DNA from: Oxalobacter sp.
GTDB taxonomy: Bacteria > Pseudomonadota > Gammaproteobacteria > Burkholderiales > Burkholderiaceae_D
Length of the DNA stretch: 64,000 bases
Assembly (NCBI GenBank): GCA_017524145.1
Contig: JAFWUI010000022.1
Coordinates: 1-64,000, forward strand
Direction: 5' to 3'
This document shows positions 1 to 10,096 of the stretch, in pieces; the first letter of the stretch is position 1, and each line of letters begins with the position of its first letter. A model generated the notes under the pieces. That model searched no databases. It was not told the DNA's origin and saw only the letters and a list, made by a program, of their open reading frames with translations. The position numbers and the translations under genes were made by a program.

Positions 1-218
1 AATTCAGGCTCATCTTCGGCTTTATCGACCGCGGTGTAGGCAGCGCAGTTGATGACAAGGTTTATCTGGTTATTGGTTATGTATGACTTGACCGCCTGCT
101 CATCAGTAATGTCGAGTTCTTCACGGTCGGTATAGAAGATGCCTTCTTTTTCCCCCTGGCGTTTCCTTAGTTCTGTTCCTAACTGCCCTTTGAAACCTGT
201 GATAAGGATAGCCTGCAT
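1..218 (-). CDS. rfbD: dTDP-4-dehydrorhamnose reductase, N-terminal part (cut by window edge)
   Basis: The reverse strand from the ATG at 218 reads MQAILITGFKGQLGTEL, an N-terminal Rossmann nucleotide-binding loop. It continues with LDITDEQAV and VINCAAYTAVDKAEDEPE, the hallmark start of the RmlD/RfbD family, which reduces dTDP-4-keto-L-rhamnose to dTDP-L-rhamnose in the cytoplasm. Only about 72 codons are present; the rest lies left of the window. The second rhamnose gene rfbC lies 1.7 kb upstream on the same strand, separated by a phosphoethanolamine-transferase-like gene. This fits a surface-polysaccharide (O-antigen/LPS) locus. Whether the rest of the gene is intact cannot be seen. Confidence 0.88.
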   Translation of the reverse strand, partial: MQAILITGFKGQLGTELRKRQGEKEGIFYTDREELDITDEQAVKSYITNNQINLVINCAAYTAVDKAEDEPE

Positions 219-253
219 AACTAGATTTTCTGCCGTATTTTTTTGAATATTAT

Positions 254-1849
254 TCATTCTTGAAACTTACTTATTGACTCAACGGTTCCTTCTGCTGTCA
301 AAATGTATTCCGATTCTTCTAATTCATGTTTACGGTATGAATCAGAAACTGAAAAACCCATAATTTCTGCAAAAACCAACGGAAGAGAAGCTGTATTGAA
401 TAATTTACCATCTTTAATAGTATTTTTGTAAACTGATTTCTTAAATTGTTCAATCAACTCATGGCTCTTTGACCAAGCAAAGAACGGAATTTCGTACTGT
501 TTCAAATCCTTAGCAGGAAAACCATGACCTTTATTAACAATTTCACCATGATCTGGACAATAGATAATTAATGTCTTATCATCGGCATATCTATTTAATT
601 CCTCTAATAATCGATCAGTATGAACAATCGTTGCATCATAATGTCTAACGGCTTCTGGAGCATCTTTAACTTGCATAAAATCGCTTTCATCATGACGCTC
701 ACTGTAATTTATATGACTTCCGTTAATATGCATAATAAAAAACTGTTTTTGATTTTTATTTACATATCTTTCAAAATCCTTCAATAACTCAATATCTAAT
801 CCTTCAGATTGAAACACCGTTTTATCTGCTGACTGTGCAATAATTCTAATCAACGTATCATGCAATCCAACATTTGCTTGTTTAGACAACCAAAAAGAAG
901 AATATCCTGCTATTTTTGCCATATCAATAATGTTGGTATTATTTATATAGGGTGAAAAATCACGAGCATTAGCAAATGTCAACATACGTGGAACAGACTC
1001 TCGAGTAAGTGGAGCAGGAGAAAGAGCATTAAATATAACAGTGTTCTGAATATATCCCGATTGGTATTGTATAAATTTATCAGTTTTAATTTCATATCCG
1101 TATATGCCATGATGCCATTTAGAATCGCTTTCCCCTAATATAAATAATATTCTTTTTGGCGATATTTTATCATTATAATTCAATAAGTTAATACCTTCCG
1201 GCAGCAATCTTTTTCTAGTCAATGCATCTTCTAAATTGCTTGTCGTTTCATAATACTGCAATACCAAAAGAGGTAATCTCACCAATAAAAATTTGTTTCT
1301 GTCATAAATTTCACTCAACTTATCAAAAGGATACTTTTTTAATTCATATCTTGAAATATCAGCCCTATGATGAAAAAAGGCAATATTAATAACAGGGAAA
1401 ATAACAATAATAATAAGTATTGTTTTACCAATCCAACTTATTCCGTTTGTATGAATCGGGGAAGTTAGAAACGCAAACAAAACAGGTAATCCTAAAAATA
1501 TTATCACTGGAAAAATCCCAGAAAAAGAAATAAACCCCAATGCTTCTTTTATATCTGTTTCAAATGCTGATGCCAGCATGAAATATTGGATTCTACTGTG
1601 ATAAAGTAACCCACATGTAATATTGATAGCAAATGTAATGGTTACATACAAAATCGCAACATACCTGAACCATCCTCTTATTTTCAACACAAGAAAAAAA
1701 GCCAGTACATTTAAAAATATACCAGGAAATATTTTTTGATGCACATCACATAATTTCAAATAAGAGACATATAACAATATCAGCAACAGCAATAACAATA
1801 GTGACCGTTTATCAAAAATTCCTTTAATTTTTTCTTTAAGAAGCAACAT
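254..1849 (-). CDS. Phosphoethanolamine transferase-like membrane protein (alkaline phosphatase/sulfatase fold)
   Basis: This 531-residue protein has about five hydrophobic segments in its first 160 residues (near 15-33, 41-57, 63-83, 111-130 and 139-159), then a soluble domain. The domain reads FILGESDSKWHHGIYGY near residue 240, APLTRESVPRML near 280 and CPDHGE in the last quarter. That order matches the EptA/OpgE/CptA family, which moves phosphoethanolamine from phosphatidylethanolamine to lipid A, LPS core or glycan on the periplasmic face. Glu240, Thr282 and the DHGE Asp/His are the likely metal-site and nucleophile residues. The gene is clearly AT-richer than the housekeeping genes to its right and sits between rfbD and a broken rfbC. 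This suggests a laterally acquired surface-modification gene. The acceptor is unknown. Confidence 0.75.
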   Translation of the reverse strand: MLLLKEKIKGIFDKRSLLLLLLLILLYVSYLKLCDVHQKIFPGIFLNVLAFFLVLKIRGWFRYVAILYVTITFAINITCGLLYHSRIQYFMLASAFETDIKEALGFISFSGIFPVIIFLGLPVLFAFLTSPIHTNGISWIGKTILIIIVIFPVINIAFFHHRADISRYELKKYPFDKLSEIYDRNKFLLVRLPLLVLQYYETTSNLEDALTRKRLLPEGINLLNYNDKISPKRILFILGESDSKWHHGIYGYEIKTDKFIQYQSGYIQNTVIFNALSPAPLTRESVPRMLTFANARDFSPYINNTNIIDMAKIAGYSSFWLSKQANVGLHDTLIRIIAQSADKTVFQSEGLDIELLKDFERYVNKNQKQFFIMHINGSHINYSERHDESDFMQVKDAPEAVRHYDATIVHTDRLLEELNRYADDKTLIIYCPDHGEIVNKGHGFPAKDLKQYEIPFFAWSKSHELIEQFKKSVYKNTIKDGKLFNTASLPLVFAEIMGFSVSDSYRKHELEESEYILTAEGTVESISKFQE

Positions 1850-1877
1850 ATTAATATTTAAATAAATATTTATTATA

Positions 1878-2431
1878 TTAAAATACAGGATTCATAGTAT
1901 ACCATTCAAAATTATTTACCCAAGCATCTTTTTCTGATTGAACAACTCTTTCCTGATTAATCCCCCATTCGATTGCCAAATCTAAATCATAAGCATTGAT
2001 AATACCTTCTACATTGGGAGCATAGTAGTTTCACATTTATAGGCAATAACAGCCATATCACTCAACACCGAATAACCATGACAAAACCCTTTAGGAATAA
2101 GTATCTGCCTATGGCTTTCTTCAGAAATCTCTATAGCTAGATGTTATCCATAAGTCGAAGAGCCGACTCTCAAGTCAACGATAACATCAAGGATAGTGCC
2201 TTGCAGGACCCGAATGAGCTTTGCCTGAGCATGTGGCGGTTTCTGGTAGTGGATGCCTCTAACAGTGCCATAGATGGATTTGGACTCGTTGTCCTGAACC
2301 CGGTCGTAGTAAAGACCTGCTTCTTCAAAAACTCTCTGGTTCCAGCTTTCGAAAAAGTAACCTCTGCCATCTTGATAGATAACAGGTTCAAGAATCAAGG
2401 CACCATCAAAAGCAGTTTTGACAAGTTTCAT
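1878..2431 (-). pseudogene. rfbC: dTDP-4-dehydrorhamnose 3,5-epimerase, broken by two frameshifts
   Basis: The ATG at 2431 opens a normal RfbC/RmlC N-terminus (MKLVKTAFDGALILEPVIYQ, then GYFFESWN and GTVRGIHYQKPP) that stops at 2144, after DLRVGSSTYG. The rest of the family continues in other frames on the same strand. LAIEISEESHRQILIPKGF and CHGYSVLSDMAVIAYKC lie at about 2140-2035, and after a second shift near 2030 YYAPNVEGIINAYD and IEWGINQERVVQSEKDAW run to a stop at 1878 (ending NPVF). Joined, the pieces give a protein of about 184 residues, the usual size. As read, no full epimerase can be made, so rhamnose synthesis would fail unless another copy exists. Sequencing error in an AT-rich stretch is the main alternative. 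Confidence 0.85.
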
Positions 2432-2590
2432 GGAATATCTTATGGCAAATGGATTCCTGCAAGATTATAAAGCAAGTCAATCTTTATCATGACTGAGCTA
2501 ATGATTATAGTAATCTGATACTTTAGATGCTGGATTGTATCAAGTATAATTATCTGTTTTCATCAACTTACAAACTTATTCCTCATACTT

Positions 2591-3695
2591 ATGGAAGCTG
2601 AACGCTTGAACACCATCGCCCACCGTATCGCGGACCTGTCTGAACGCGAGACTGCCTTACGGGGGTATCTTTGACTACGCTGCCAAGTCTGACAAGCTTG
2701 AGCAGGTGACCGCTGAACTGGAAGAGCCTGATGTCTGGAATGACCCGAAGAAGGCTCAGGACCTGAACAAAGAAAAGAAATCACTGGAAGCTGTTGTCCT
2801 TTCCCTTAGACAAATCAAATCTGGACTCTCTGACGCAGAAGAACTGTTTGAACTGGCGAAGATGGAAGAGGATGACGATTCCATCCTGACCATCGAACAG
2901 GATGTCATAGAACTCCAGAAACAGATTGAAGAACTGGAATTCCGCCGGATGTTCTCGAACCGGATGGATCCCTGCAACTGCTTCATCGATATCCAAGCCG
3001 GTGCTGGTGGCACCGAAGCACAGGATTGGGCAAACATGCTCCTGCGCCAGTACCTGCGTTACTGTGAACGCAAGGGTTTCAAGACAACTCTGATTGAACT
3101 CTCTGAAGGGGATGTTGCCGGCATCAAGACGGCAACCATCAAGGTCGAGGGTGATTACGCCTATGGCTATCTGCGCACGGAAACCGGTGTCCATCGCTTG
3201 GTCCGCAAATCGCCTTTTGATTCCGCCAATGGCCGACATACCTCTTTCAGCAGCCTTTTTGTTTACCCTGAAGTGGATGACTCAATTGACATTGAAATCA
3301 ATCCTGCGGATGTCCGTATCGATACTTACCGGGCTTCAGGCGCTGGTGGCCAACATATCAACAAGACTGACTCGGCTGTCCGTCTGACCCATATCCCGAC
3401 AGGCATTGTCGTCCAGTGCCAGAATGACCGGAGCCAGCACCGTAACCGTGCAGAGGCTTGGGAAATGCTGAAATCCCGTCTATATGAACTGGAACTGCGC
3501 AAACGCATGAGTGAACAGCAGAAACTGGAAGATTCAAAGTCCGACATCGGCTGGGGACACCAGATCCGTTCCTATGTGCTGGATAATTCCCGTATCAAGG
3601 ACCTGCGGACGAATTATGAAACAGGAAACACGAAAGCTGTGCTGGATGGAGACTTGGATGCCTTCATCACTGAATCCCTGAAACAGGGTGTCTGA
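2591..3695 (+). CDS. prfB: Peptide chain release factor 2, with programmed +1 frameshift
   Basis: RF2 ends translation at UAA and UGA. Reading starts at ATG 2591 ([20 protein letters not shown]) and meets an in-frame TGA at 2672-2674. It resumes in the +1 frame with GAC at 2673 ([19 protein letters not shown]) and runs to TGA at 3695. The shift site reads GGGGG TAT CTT TGAC: an internal Shine-Dalgarno-like G run, a slippery CTT, and a UGA followed by C, as in the well-known autoregulated prfB site. The full protein is 367 residues. The SPF anticodon-like tripeptide (in [15 protein letters not shown]) and the GGQ catalytic motif ([18 protein letters not shown]) are both intact. lysS follows closely, as in many proteobacteria. 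Confidence 0.97.
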
Positions 3696-3735
3696 TACCT
3701 GCCCTGACATTATTGAAGATTACCGGACAAAGATT

Positions 3736-5277
3736 ATGTCTAACCAAAAAGAACTAAACGATGCAGCAATGCCTGCACAGGATGAAAATTCAATTATTGC
3801 AGAACGCCGCGCAAAATTGGCTTCCCTGCGCGAAGCAGGAGTCGCCTACCCGAATGATTTCCGTCCAACCCATAAAGCTTATGACCTGCATGGTCAGTAT
3901 GACGCCTTGGATAACGAAGCACTTGAAGCAAACCCGGTAAAAGTGGTCGTTGGTGGCAGGATGATGCTGAAACGTGTGATGGGACGGGCTTCTTTTGCCA
4001 CTGTCATGGACGCTTCTGGTCCACAGGCTTCTGGCCGTATCCAACTGTTCCTGTCAAACAACGACCTCGGCAAAGAAGCCCACGATACTTTCAAGCGCTG
4101 GGATATCGGTGACATTGTTGGGGCAGAAGGTACGCTGTTCAAGACCAAGACCGGTGAATTGACCGTCCGGGTTTCTTCCATCCGGCTGATTACCAAATCC
4201 CTGCGGCCTTTGGGCGATAAATTCCATGGCCTGGCAGACCAGGAAATCCGTTACCGTCAACGCTATGTTGACCTGATCATGAATGAGGAAACCCGCCGGA
4301 CTTTCAAAGCGCGTACGACCGCCATCGCCTCAATCCGCCGTTTTATGGGTGAAAATGGCTTCATGGAAGTGGAAACACCAATGCTGCATCCAATCCCAGG
4401 CGGTGCCGCTGCAAAACCGTTCATCACTTACCACAATGCATTGGACATGCAGATGTTCATGCGCATTGCACCTGAACTGTACCTGAAACGGTTGATTGTC
4501 GGTGGATTTGAACGCGTGTTTGAATTGAACCGCAATTTCCGCAACGAAGGGATTTCCCCTCGCCATAACCCTGAATTCACAATGATGGAATTCTATGCAG
4601 CCTACACGGATTACAAATGGCTGATGGATTTCACCGAAACCCTGATCCGGCAGGCAGTTGTAGATACTTTCGGTACTGCAAAGATTACCTATCAGGGACG
4701 GGAACTGGATTTGTCAAAACCTTTCCAGCGTCTGACCATCAACGAAGCTATCCTGAAATATGCACCGCAGTTCACTGAAGCCCAGTTGAATGATGCAGAA
4801 TTCCTCAAGGCTGAACTGAAGAAACGCGGCGTTACATTGCTGCCAACCGCCGGTATTGGTGCCATGCAGCTGGCACTGTTTGAAGAAACTGCAGAATCCC
4901 AGCTATGGGAACCAACCTATATCATCGATTACCCTGTTGAGACTTCTCCCCTTGCCCGGGCTTCTGATACACGTCCTGGCATTACCGAACGTTTTGAACT
5001 GTTCATTGTTGGCCGCGAACTGGCAAACGGATTCTCTGAGCTGAATGACCCAGAAGACCAGGCCGCCCGCTTCCGCAAGCAGGTTGAAGCAAAGGATGCC
5101 GGTGATGAAGAAGCGATGTATTACGATGCGGACTACATCCGTGCATTGGAATACGGGATGCCGCCTGCTGGTGGTTGCGGTATCGGGATTGACCGTCTGG
5201 TCATGCTGCTGACAGACTCAGCGAATATCCGTGATGTCATCCTGTTCCCTCATATGCGCCGGGAAGAATCCATCTAA
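3736..5277 (+). CDS. lysS: Lysyl-tRNA synthetase, class II
   Basis: The protein charges tRNA-Lys. From the ATG at 3736 ([15 protein letters not shown]) it is 513 residues, typical of bacterial LysRS. A GTG at 3688 inside the prfB tail is also possible. An OB-fold anticodon-binding domain ([20 protein letters not shown]) is followed by the class II core. Motif 2 appears as [20 protein letters not shown], and motif 3 as [14 protein letters not shown] followed by [10 protein letters not shown] at the C-terminus. The gene lies 40 bp after prfB and is probably co-transcribed with it. A strong hairpin terminator follows at 5296. Confidence 0.97.
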   Translation: MSNQKELNDAAMPAQDENSIIAERRAKLASLREAGVAYPNDFRPTHKAYDLHGQYDALDNEALEANPVKVVVGGRMMLKRVMGRASFATVMDASGPQASGRIQLFLSNNDLGKEAHDTFKRWDIGDIVGAEGTLFKTKTGELTVRVSSIRLITKSLRPLGDKFHGLADQEIRYRQRYVDLIMNEETRRTFKARTTAIASIRRFMGENGFMEVETPMLHPIPGGAAAKPFITYHNALDMQMFMRIAPELYLKRLIVGGFERVFELNRNFRNEGISPRHNPEFTMMEFYAAYTDYKWLMDFTETLIRQAVVDTFGTAKITYQGRELDLSKPFQRLTINEAILKYAPQFTEAQLNDAEFLKAELKKRGVTLLPTAGIGAMQLALFEETAESQLWEPTYIIDYPVETSPLARASDTRPGITERFELFIVGRELANGFSELNDPEDQAARFRKQVEAKDAGDEEAMYYDADYIRALEYGMPPAGGCGIGIDRLVMLLTDSANIRDVILFPHMRREESI

Positions 5278-5295
5278 AACGCTTCAGGCATGATT

Positions 5296-5345
5296 GGAAA
5301 GGGAAATCCTTAATGATTTCCCTTTTCCATTTCCTCTTTGTTTTT
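5296..5345 (+). terminator. Rho-independent terminator after lysS
   Basis: A 13-bp stem (GGAAAGGGAAATC at 5296-5308 against GATTTCCCTTTTCC at 5315-5328, with one bulged base) closes a CTTAAT loop. A T-rich stretch follows, including TTTGTTTTTTCC. Confidence 0.8.
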
Positions 5346-5424
5346 TCCATTAACCCTTTCCCAAGAAAGACTGGATTCAGCAGAAACGGTACAATAATCC
5401 TCACTTCTACTGCTGAAAGCAACC

Positions 5425-7044
5425 ATGCTGCGATTGACTGAAATCCGTTTACCGATTGACCATGATGAAAAGGCATTGGAACAGGCGGTACTTGACCGTC
5501 TGGATATCGATGCATCCCATCTTTTGAGGATGACAGTCTATCGTCGGAACTATGATGCCCGGAAAAAATCTGCGATTTTCTTCTCTTATTCAGTCGATGT
5601 GGAAACAGACTGTGAAGAAGTCCTGCTGACAAAATTCAGCAAACATCCGCATATCCGTAAAGCGCCGGATATGACCTACCATTTTGTTGCACAGGCACCA
5701 GCAAGCGCTTTCAAACGGCCAATCGTTGTTGGATTTGGTCCTTGCGGGATGTTTGCCGCATTGATCCTAGCCCAAAGTGGTTTCAAGCCGATTGTGCTCG
5801 AACGGGGAAAGAAAGTCCGGGAACGGACACAGGATACTTTTGGGTTCTGGCGTAAGCGCGAATTGGATCCTGAATCCAATGTCCAGTTCGGAGAAGGCGG
5901 TGCAGGTACTTTTTCTGACGGCAAACTGCATACGCAGATACGGGATCCGAAACATTATGGCCGGAAAGTCCTGGAAGAATTCGTCAAGGCAGGTGCACCT
6001 GAAGAAATCCTTTATATCGGGAAACCCCATATCGGCACCTTCAAGCTGGTCAAGATGGTTGAGCAGATGCGGGAAGAAATCATTGCGCTTGGTGGCGAAT
6101 TCCATTTTGAAAGCCGGGCTGATGACCTGTTGGTTGAAAATGGATACATAAAGGGAGTTATCCAGAACGACGGGAGAACCATTGAATCTGACCATGTTCT
6201 GATAGCACCAGGACATAGTGCACGGGATACCTTTGAGATGCTTTACCGTCGAGGGGTTTTCATGGAAGCCAAGCCTTTTTCTGTCGGTTTCCGTATAGAA
6301 CACCCTCAATCCTTGATTGATTCCTGCCGGCTTGGCCCCAATGCCGGCAACCCATTGCTGGGAGCAGCGGATTATAAACTGGTGCATCACTGCAAGAACG
6401 GTCGGACTGTTTACAGTTTCTGCATGTGTCCAGGTGGTACCGTGGTTGCAGCGGCCTCTGAACCCGGGCATCTGGTGACCAATGGGATGAGCCAGTATTC
6501 CCGCAACGAACGCAATGCGAATGCAGCGATTGTCGTGGATGTGAATCCGGATGATTTCAATGGGAAAGGGAATCCACTTGCAGGAATCGATTTCCAACGT
6601 GAACTGGAACAGAAAGCGTTTATCCTTGGTGGTAGGAACTACAACGCCCCTTGCCAGCGTGTCGGGGATTTCCTGAAAGATGTTCCGTCAGAAAAACTGG
6701 GGAAGGTCATCCCTACCTATACACCTGGTATCACTCCCTGCAACCTCGCTGACGCCTTACCGGCTTTTGCCATTGAAGCCCTGCGCGAAGCGATTCCCGC
6801 TTTTGAGAAAAACATCCCAGGATTTTCCATGGCTGATGCAATATTGACCGGTACAGAAACCCGTACCTCTTCTCCTGTCAGGATTGTGCGTGACCGTGAA
6901 AGCTTTGAAAGTATTTCCGTCAAAGGCCTCTACCCTGCCGGTGAAGGTGCAGGCTATGCAGGGGGCATCCTTTCTTCTGCCATAGATGGTATTGAAGCAG
7001 CACAGGCAATAGCATTATCCATCTCAGCATCTGCAAAAAAATAA
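5425..7044 (+). CDS. FAD-dependent dehydrogenase of the COG2509 type
   Basis: This 539-residue protein is a predicted cytoplasmic flavoprotein of unknown substrate. A ferredoxin-like N-terminal domain (first ~95 residues) precedes a Rossmann FAD loop, VVGFGPCGMFAALILAQSGF, near residue 100. The family signature VQFGEGGAGTFSDGKLHTQI follows, and the C-terminus carries the second FAD-contact segment GLYPAGEGAGYAGGILSSA. These are hallmarks of the conserved but uncharacterised NAD(P)/FAD-dependent oxidoreductase family COG2509. The ATG at 5425 is well placed for the complete N-terminal domain. It is a single gene after the lysS terminator. The reaction is not known and I do not assign one. Confidence 0.85.
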   Translation: MLRLTEIRLPIDHDEKALEQAVLDRLDIDASHLLRMTVYRRNYDARKKSAIFFSYSVDVETDCEEVLLTKFSKHPHIRKAPDMTYHFVAQAPASAFKRPIVVGFGPCGMFAALILAQSGFKPIVLERGKKVRERTQDTFGFWRKRELDPESNVQFGEGGAGTFSDGKLHTQIRDPKHYGRKVLEEFVKAGAPEEILYIGKPHIGTFKLVKMVEQMREEIIALGGEFHFESRADDLLVENGYIKGVIQNDGRTIESDHVLIAPGHSARDTFEMLYRRGVFMEAKPFSVGFRIEHPQSLIDSCRLGPNAGNPLLGAADYKLVHHCKNGRTVYSFCMCPGGTVVAAASEPGHLVTNGMSQYSRNERNANAAIVVDVNPDDFNGKGNPLAGIDFQRELEQKAFILGGRNYNAPCQRVGDFLKDVPSEKLGKVIPTYTPGITPCNLADALPAFAIEALREAIPAFEKNIPGFSMADAILTGTETRTSSPVRIVRDRESFESISVKGLYPAGEGAGYAGGILSSAIDGIEAAQAIALSISASAKK

Positions 7045-7089
7045 ACCGGTAAGTACAATCTGCCAAGTGGAATCCCGGCTTTTTTACAG

Positions 7090-8592
7090 TCAACGCCTGC
7101 GCCTTGCCTTTTCTTTTGAGGCACCTTTCCGCTCAATGCTTTTTACTGCTTTGGCTTTTTCTGAATGATGCCTGTCAGCTGTTTTTTCCCTATGCGGATT
7201 CCTGACATCACGTTTATCTGCTTTTGCCTCATGGTGGCGGGAATCTTTTATCCTTCTGGTATTCAACTCCCTGTCATTGCCACGATGATGCGCATTCCTC
7301 GTTGATTTATGGTCTCTGTCAGCATTGCCGTGACGGGACTCTTTATGACGGCGGTTTTCCTCTTTTCCACTATGCTTGGCTTCCTTGTAACGTCTGGAAC
7401 CATTGTCCCTGACTGTTTCTTTTGCCGCATCATGATGATGCCTTGAAACCCTTTCCTGATGTCTTACGCCCCTATGACGGCTCCGGCGTTCATGACTGAC
7501 TTCCTGGTCACCATTGTGCGATGGTTCCTGTGCAACGGTCTCCTGGACAATGACATCATTGGCAGGTTTCCGGGTATCCACCAAAGTCTTTTCTGTATGA
7601 TGTCTGCTGACAGAACGTTCCCTTGGCGGTTCTCCAGGGTCATCGGGTTCATCATAATTATAGGTATCTGGGGTGGTATCTGCCTCACGGCTGTACTGTT
7701 GCAGAACCTTGGCACGGTCTACACCTTCACCGCCGATAATACGGCGTGCTCCATTGAAACGGCCTCGCCAATAGCTTTCATCCATACTGTTGATACGGAC
7801 ACGCTGTCCAGTCCGTGGAGAATGGATAAAGCGTCCATCTCCCAGATAAATGCCGACATGGGAATTGCTGCGCCGCATTGTGTTATAGAACACAAGATCA
7901 CCGGGTTTCAGTTCATCGCGGCTGACAGGCTGCCCTACCCGGCTCATTTCAGCAGCCGTCCTTGGCAGATTGGTATTCAGGGTTTCTTTATAGACATATT
8001 TGACAAAACCGCTGCAATCCAGCCCCGTCAATGGCGAATTGCCACCATAACGGTATGGTGTCCCGATCAAGGACATGGCGGTCATTGCGATATCCGTTGC
8101 CCGTGGCGTATAACTATGGGAGGCTGTTGCCGGCTTGCTGACCACATCCGCTGTCATTGTGCTGGCATAATCTGCCCCTGAAAAATCCGATTGGTAACTG
8201 TAATGCCTTGAATGTCGCCTGCTACGCCTGATATGACGCCGTTCCCGCCTGTCAGAAGCCGTTGACTGGTCATGACGGCGGTGACTCCTGTTGTTTTCCT
8301 GGGAGGAAGACCTGCCATCTGCTTTCCTTGAATGATGCCTGTCCCTGGAGACATCCCTGTCATGCCCTCCTCTTTTCTGGCTGTGACGGTCTGCTGTACG
8401 GCTTTCACCATGGGAAGAACCTTTAGCTTTTACAGAGGCATTTTTTCCAGCCTGCTTTACAGGTGCATGCCTTTGGACAGCAGTACTGCCATGACTGGTC
8501 TTTTTGGCAGCAGATACAGGCATGGACACCATTACGGCAGCAAGTGCAGAAATGCAGATTGCTCGAAACAATGTTTTCCATCCCAATGACAT
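7090..8592 (-). CDS. Exported NlpC/P60 peptidoglycan endopeptidase with long basic tails
   Basis: From the ATG at 8592 the protein is about 500 residues. It begins with a signal peptide (MSLGWKTLFRAICISALAAV, then MVSMPVSAAKK). The central NlpC/P60 domain (about residues 168-280) has the cysteine-peptidase triad: Cys193 in GLDCSGFVKYVYK, His245 in SNSHVGIYLGDG and His257 in FIHSPRTG. Such enzymes cut gamma-D-Glu-diaminopimelate bonds in murein. About 130 residues before it and 220 after are low-complexity and rich in His, Arg, Lys and Ser, and are probably disordered; they may bind the wall or metals. Earlier in-frame starts up to 8721 would put the signal peptide internally and are unlikely. 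Confidence 0.86.
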   Translation of the reverse strand: MSLGWKTLFRAICISALAAVMVSMPVSAAKKTSHGSTAVQRHAPVKQAGKNASVKAKGSSHGESRTADRHSQKRGGHDRDVSRDRHHSRKADGRSSSQENNRSHRRHDQSTASDRRERRHIRRSRRHSRHYSYQSDFSGADYASTMTADVVSKPATASHSYTPRATDIAMTAMSLIGTPYRYGGNSPLTGLDCSGFVKYVYKETLNTNLPRTAAEMSRVGQPVSRDELKPGDLVFYNTMRRSNSHVGIYLGDGRFIHSPRTGQRVRINSMDESYWRGRFNGARRIIGGEGVDRAKVLQQYSREADTTPDTYNYDEPDDPGEPPRERSVSRHHTEKTLVDTRKPANDVIVQETVAQEPSHNGDQEVSHERRSRHRGVRHQERVSRHHHDAAKETVRDNGSRRYKEAKHSGKEENRRHKESRHGNADRDHKSTRNAHHRGNDRELNTRRIKDSRHHEAKADKRDVRNPHREKTADRHHSEKAKAVKSIERKGASKEKARRRR

Positions 8593-8791
8593 CCTGTCCC
8601 CAATAAAAGTTGAAAAATTAGGAATTCTAAAGGAATCCACCAAAAATTTCAAGGAAACAATCTCCAGCCACTGATTCAAAATGCTTGTATCTTTGCCGAT
8701 TTTAGGGCTATTTTGTAACAAAATGCTTCTTTTTTGGCTTCTTAGAAAACAGCTGGCAATTTATGGGAAGCATTGACTGTCCAGTCGGCAA

Positions 8792-9994
8792 TCAGGCCAA
8801 CTGCGTATCAGAAATCCCGAACAGTTCCCGGAAAAAGGCGATTATCTGATCCCATATTCCAACAGACTGATGGGAAACCGGCGGCGTAGCAGTCTCCTGC
8901 CAGGGGGGATGGTGCTTATGGTGGATTTCTGAAGCCTCATTTCCCTTGTTTTTGCGTTCAATCCTACCATCCGGAAAAATGACAAGATTGGTGTCTGGGA
9001 AGTCAGCAAGGGTCAATGCACGGATTCTTCTGGCAACAGTATGGGTAACCTCGGTACGCGGACCAACACCTTTGAACTGGATGAATGAATGGATCCTTCC
9101 GTGGACAAAGGTGCCATCAGCCAGATTGACCGTTGCTTCCAGAACAGGGGCATGGGCAAGTTGGCCGGCAAGCCGGATACGCTGTGGTGTACAGAAGTTG
9201 CCTAGGCTGTAGGCAATAAGATGCCCACGGTACAATTCTATCGCCCGTGGCAGATGGGGGCCATGTCCATAGACAATATCCGCTCCTGCCTCAATACAGG
9301 CACGGGCAAATGCCTTGACATTGCCGCGGTCTTCTCCCAGGAACATTTCTCGGTTGCCCGTCACATGGTCTGTCCCCATCCCTTCAGCACCGCCATGGAA
9401 TGAAACAACAACCAAATCAACCTTGCCTTGCAGGGACTGGATAACCTGACGCGCTTTTGCAATATCCTGGATATGGAGTGTTCCGATGCTATGGCCAAAA
9501 GCGGCAAAACCATAAGTGACGCCATCTTTCTGGAAAATGGCAGTTTCGCAATAACCTTCTTGGCCCGCATAAGCAACACCAGCCTTCCGGAGCGCTGCCA
9601 TGGTTGACAGCCTGCCTGTCAAGCCAAAATCATTGGCATGGTTGTTTGCAATGGAAACGGCATCAAATCCTGCATTGACCAGATTGCCGACATAGCTGAC
9701 CGGTGTACGGAAGGCATAGCAGACAGCCGGGTTGCTGCATTGCTTCACCTCACCTCCCGCATCCATCAGGACACCTTCAAGGTTCCCGAAAGCGGCATCA
9801 GCCTGCCTGATTACCGGGGCAACATCCTTGAACAGGTGTTTCCCACCATGTGATGCGAGATACCTGCCATCAGGATAATTGGTACCCATCATGATATCGC
9901 CCGTAAACGCCAAGGTAACAGCATCCTTTGCATGACAGGCGAAAGGCGCTGCCAATGCAAAGGCAAAGACCAATTTCCCCAGAAAGCTTCTCAT
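8792..9994 (-). CDS. CapA-family exported metallophosphatase-like protein
   Basis: The ATG at 9994, preceded by a GGGA ribosome-binding site, gives about 400 residues starting with a signal peptide (MRSFLGKLVFAFALAAPFAC, then HA). The body has the CapA (poly-gamma-glutamate capsule synthesis) pattern: LAFTGDIMMG, AAFGNLEGVLMD, VSIANNHANDFG, VVVSFHGGAEGMG, VYGHGPHLPR and IAYSLGNF. The conserved Asp, Asn and His residues resemble a calcineurin-like metal site. In capsule producers CapA acts in export or anchoring of poly-gamma-glutamate, but many homologues occur without cap genes, as here. The C-terminal ~70 residues are family-unspecific. The role in this organism is unknown. Confidence 0.83.
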   Translation of the reverse strand: MRSFLGKLVFAFALAAPFACHAKDAVTLAFTGDIMMGTNYPDGRYLASHGGKHLFKDVAPVIRQADAAFGNLEGVLMDAGGEVKQCSNPAVCYAFRTPVSYVGNLVNAGFDAVSIANNHANDFGLTGRLSTMAALRKAGVAYAGQEGYCETAIFQKDGVTYGFAAFGHSIGTLHIQDIAKARQVIQSLQGKVDLVVVSFHGGAEGMGTDHVTGNREMFLGEDRGNVKAFARACIEAGADIVYGHGPHLPRAIELYRGHLIAYSLGNFCTPQRIRLAGQLAHAPVLEATVNLADGTFVHGRIHSFIQFKGVGPRTEVTHTVARRIRALTLADFPDTNLVIFPDGRIERKNKGNEASEIHHKHHPPWQETATPPVSHQSVGIWDQIIAFFRELFGISDTQLA

Positions 9995-10036
9995 GATATT
10001 CCCAGTGTCAGACCGGCCTTGCATCATCTATCCTAA

Positions 10037-10066
10037 AAAGGCGGAAACGCCACCATTTCCGCCTTT
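10037..10066 (-). terminator. Rho-independent terminator after glnA
   Basis: An 11-bp perfect stem, AAAGGCGGAAA with TTTCCGCCTTT, encloses an 8-nt loop. On the minus strand it ends in a short T run just downstream of the glnA stop. It also lies upstream of the CapA-like gene start. Confidence 0.75.
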
Positions 10067-10096
10067 GTCAATGATTCCCGTTGATGTCTGGCAAAA

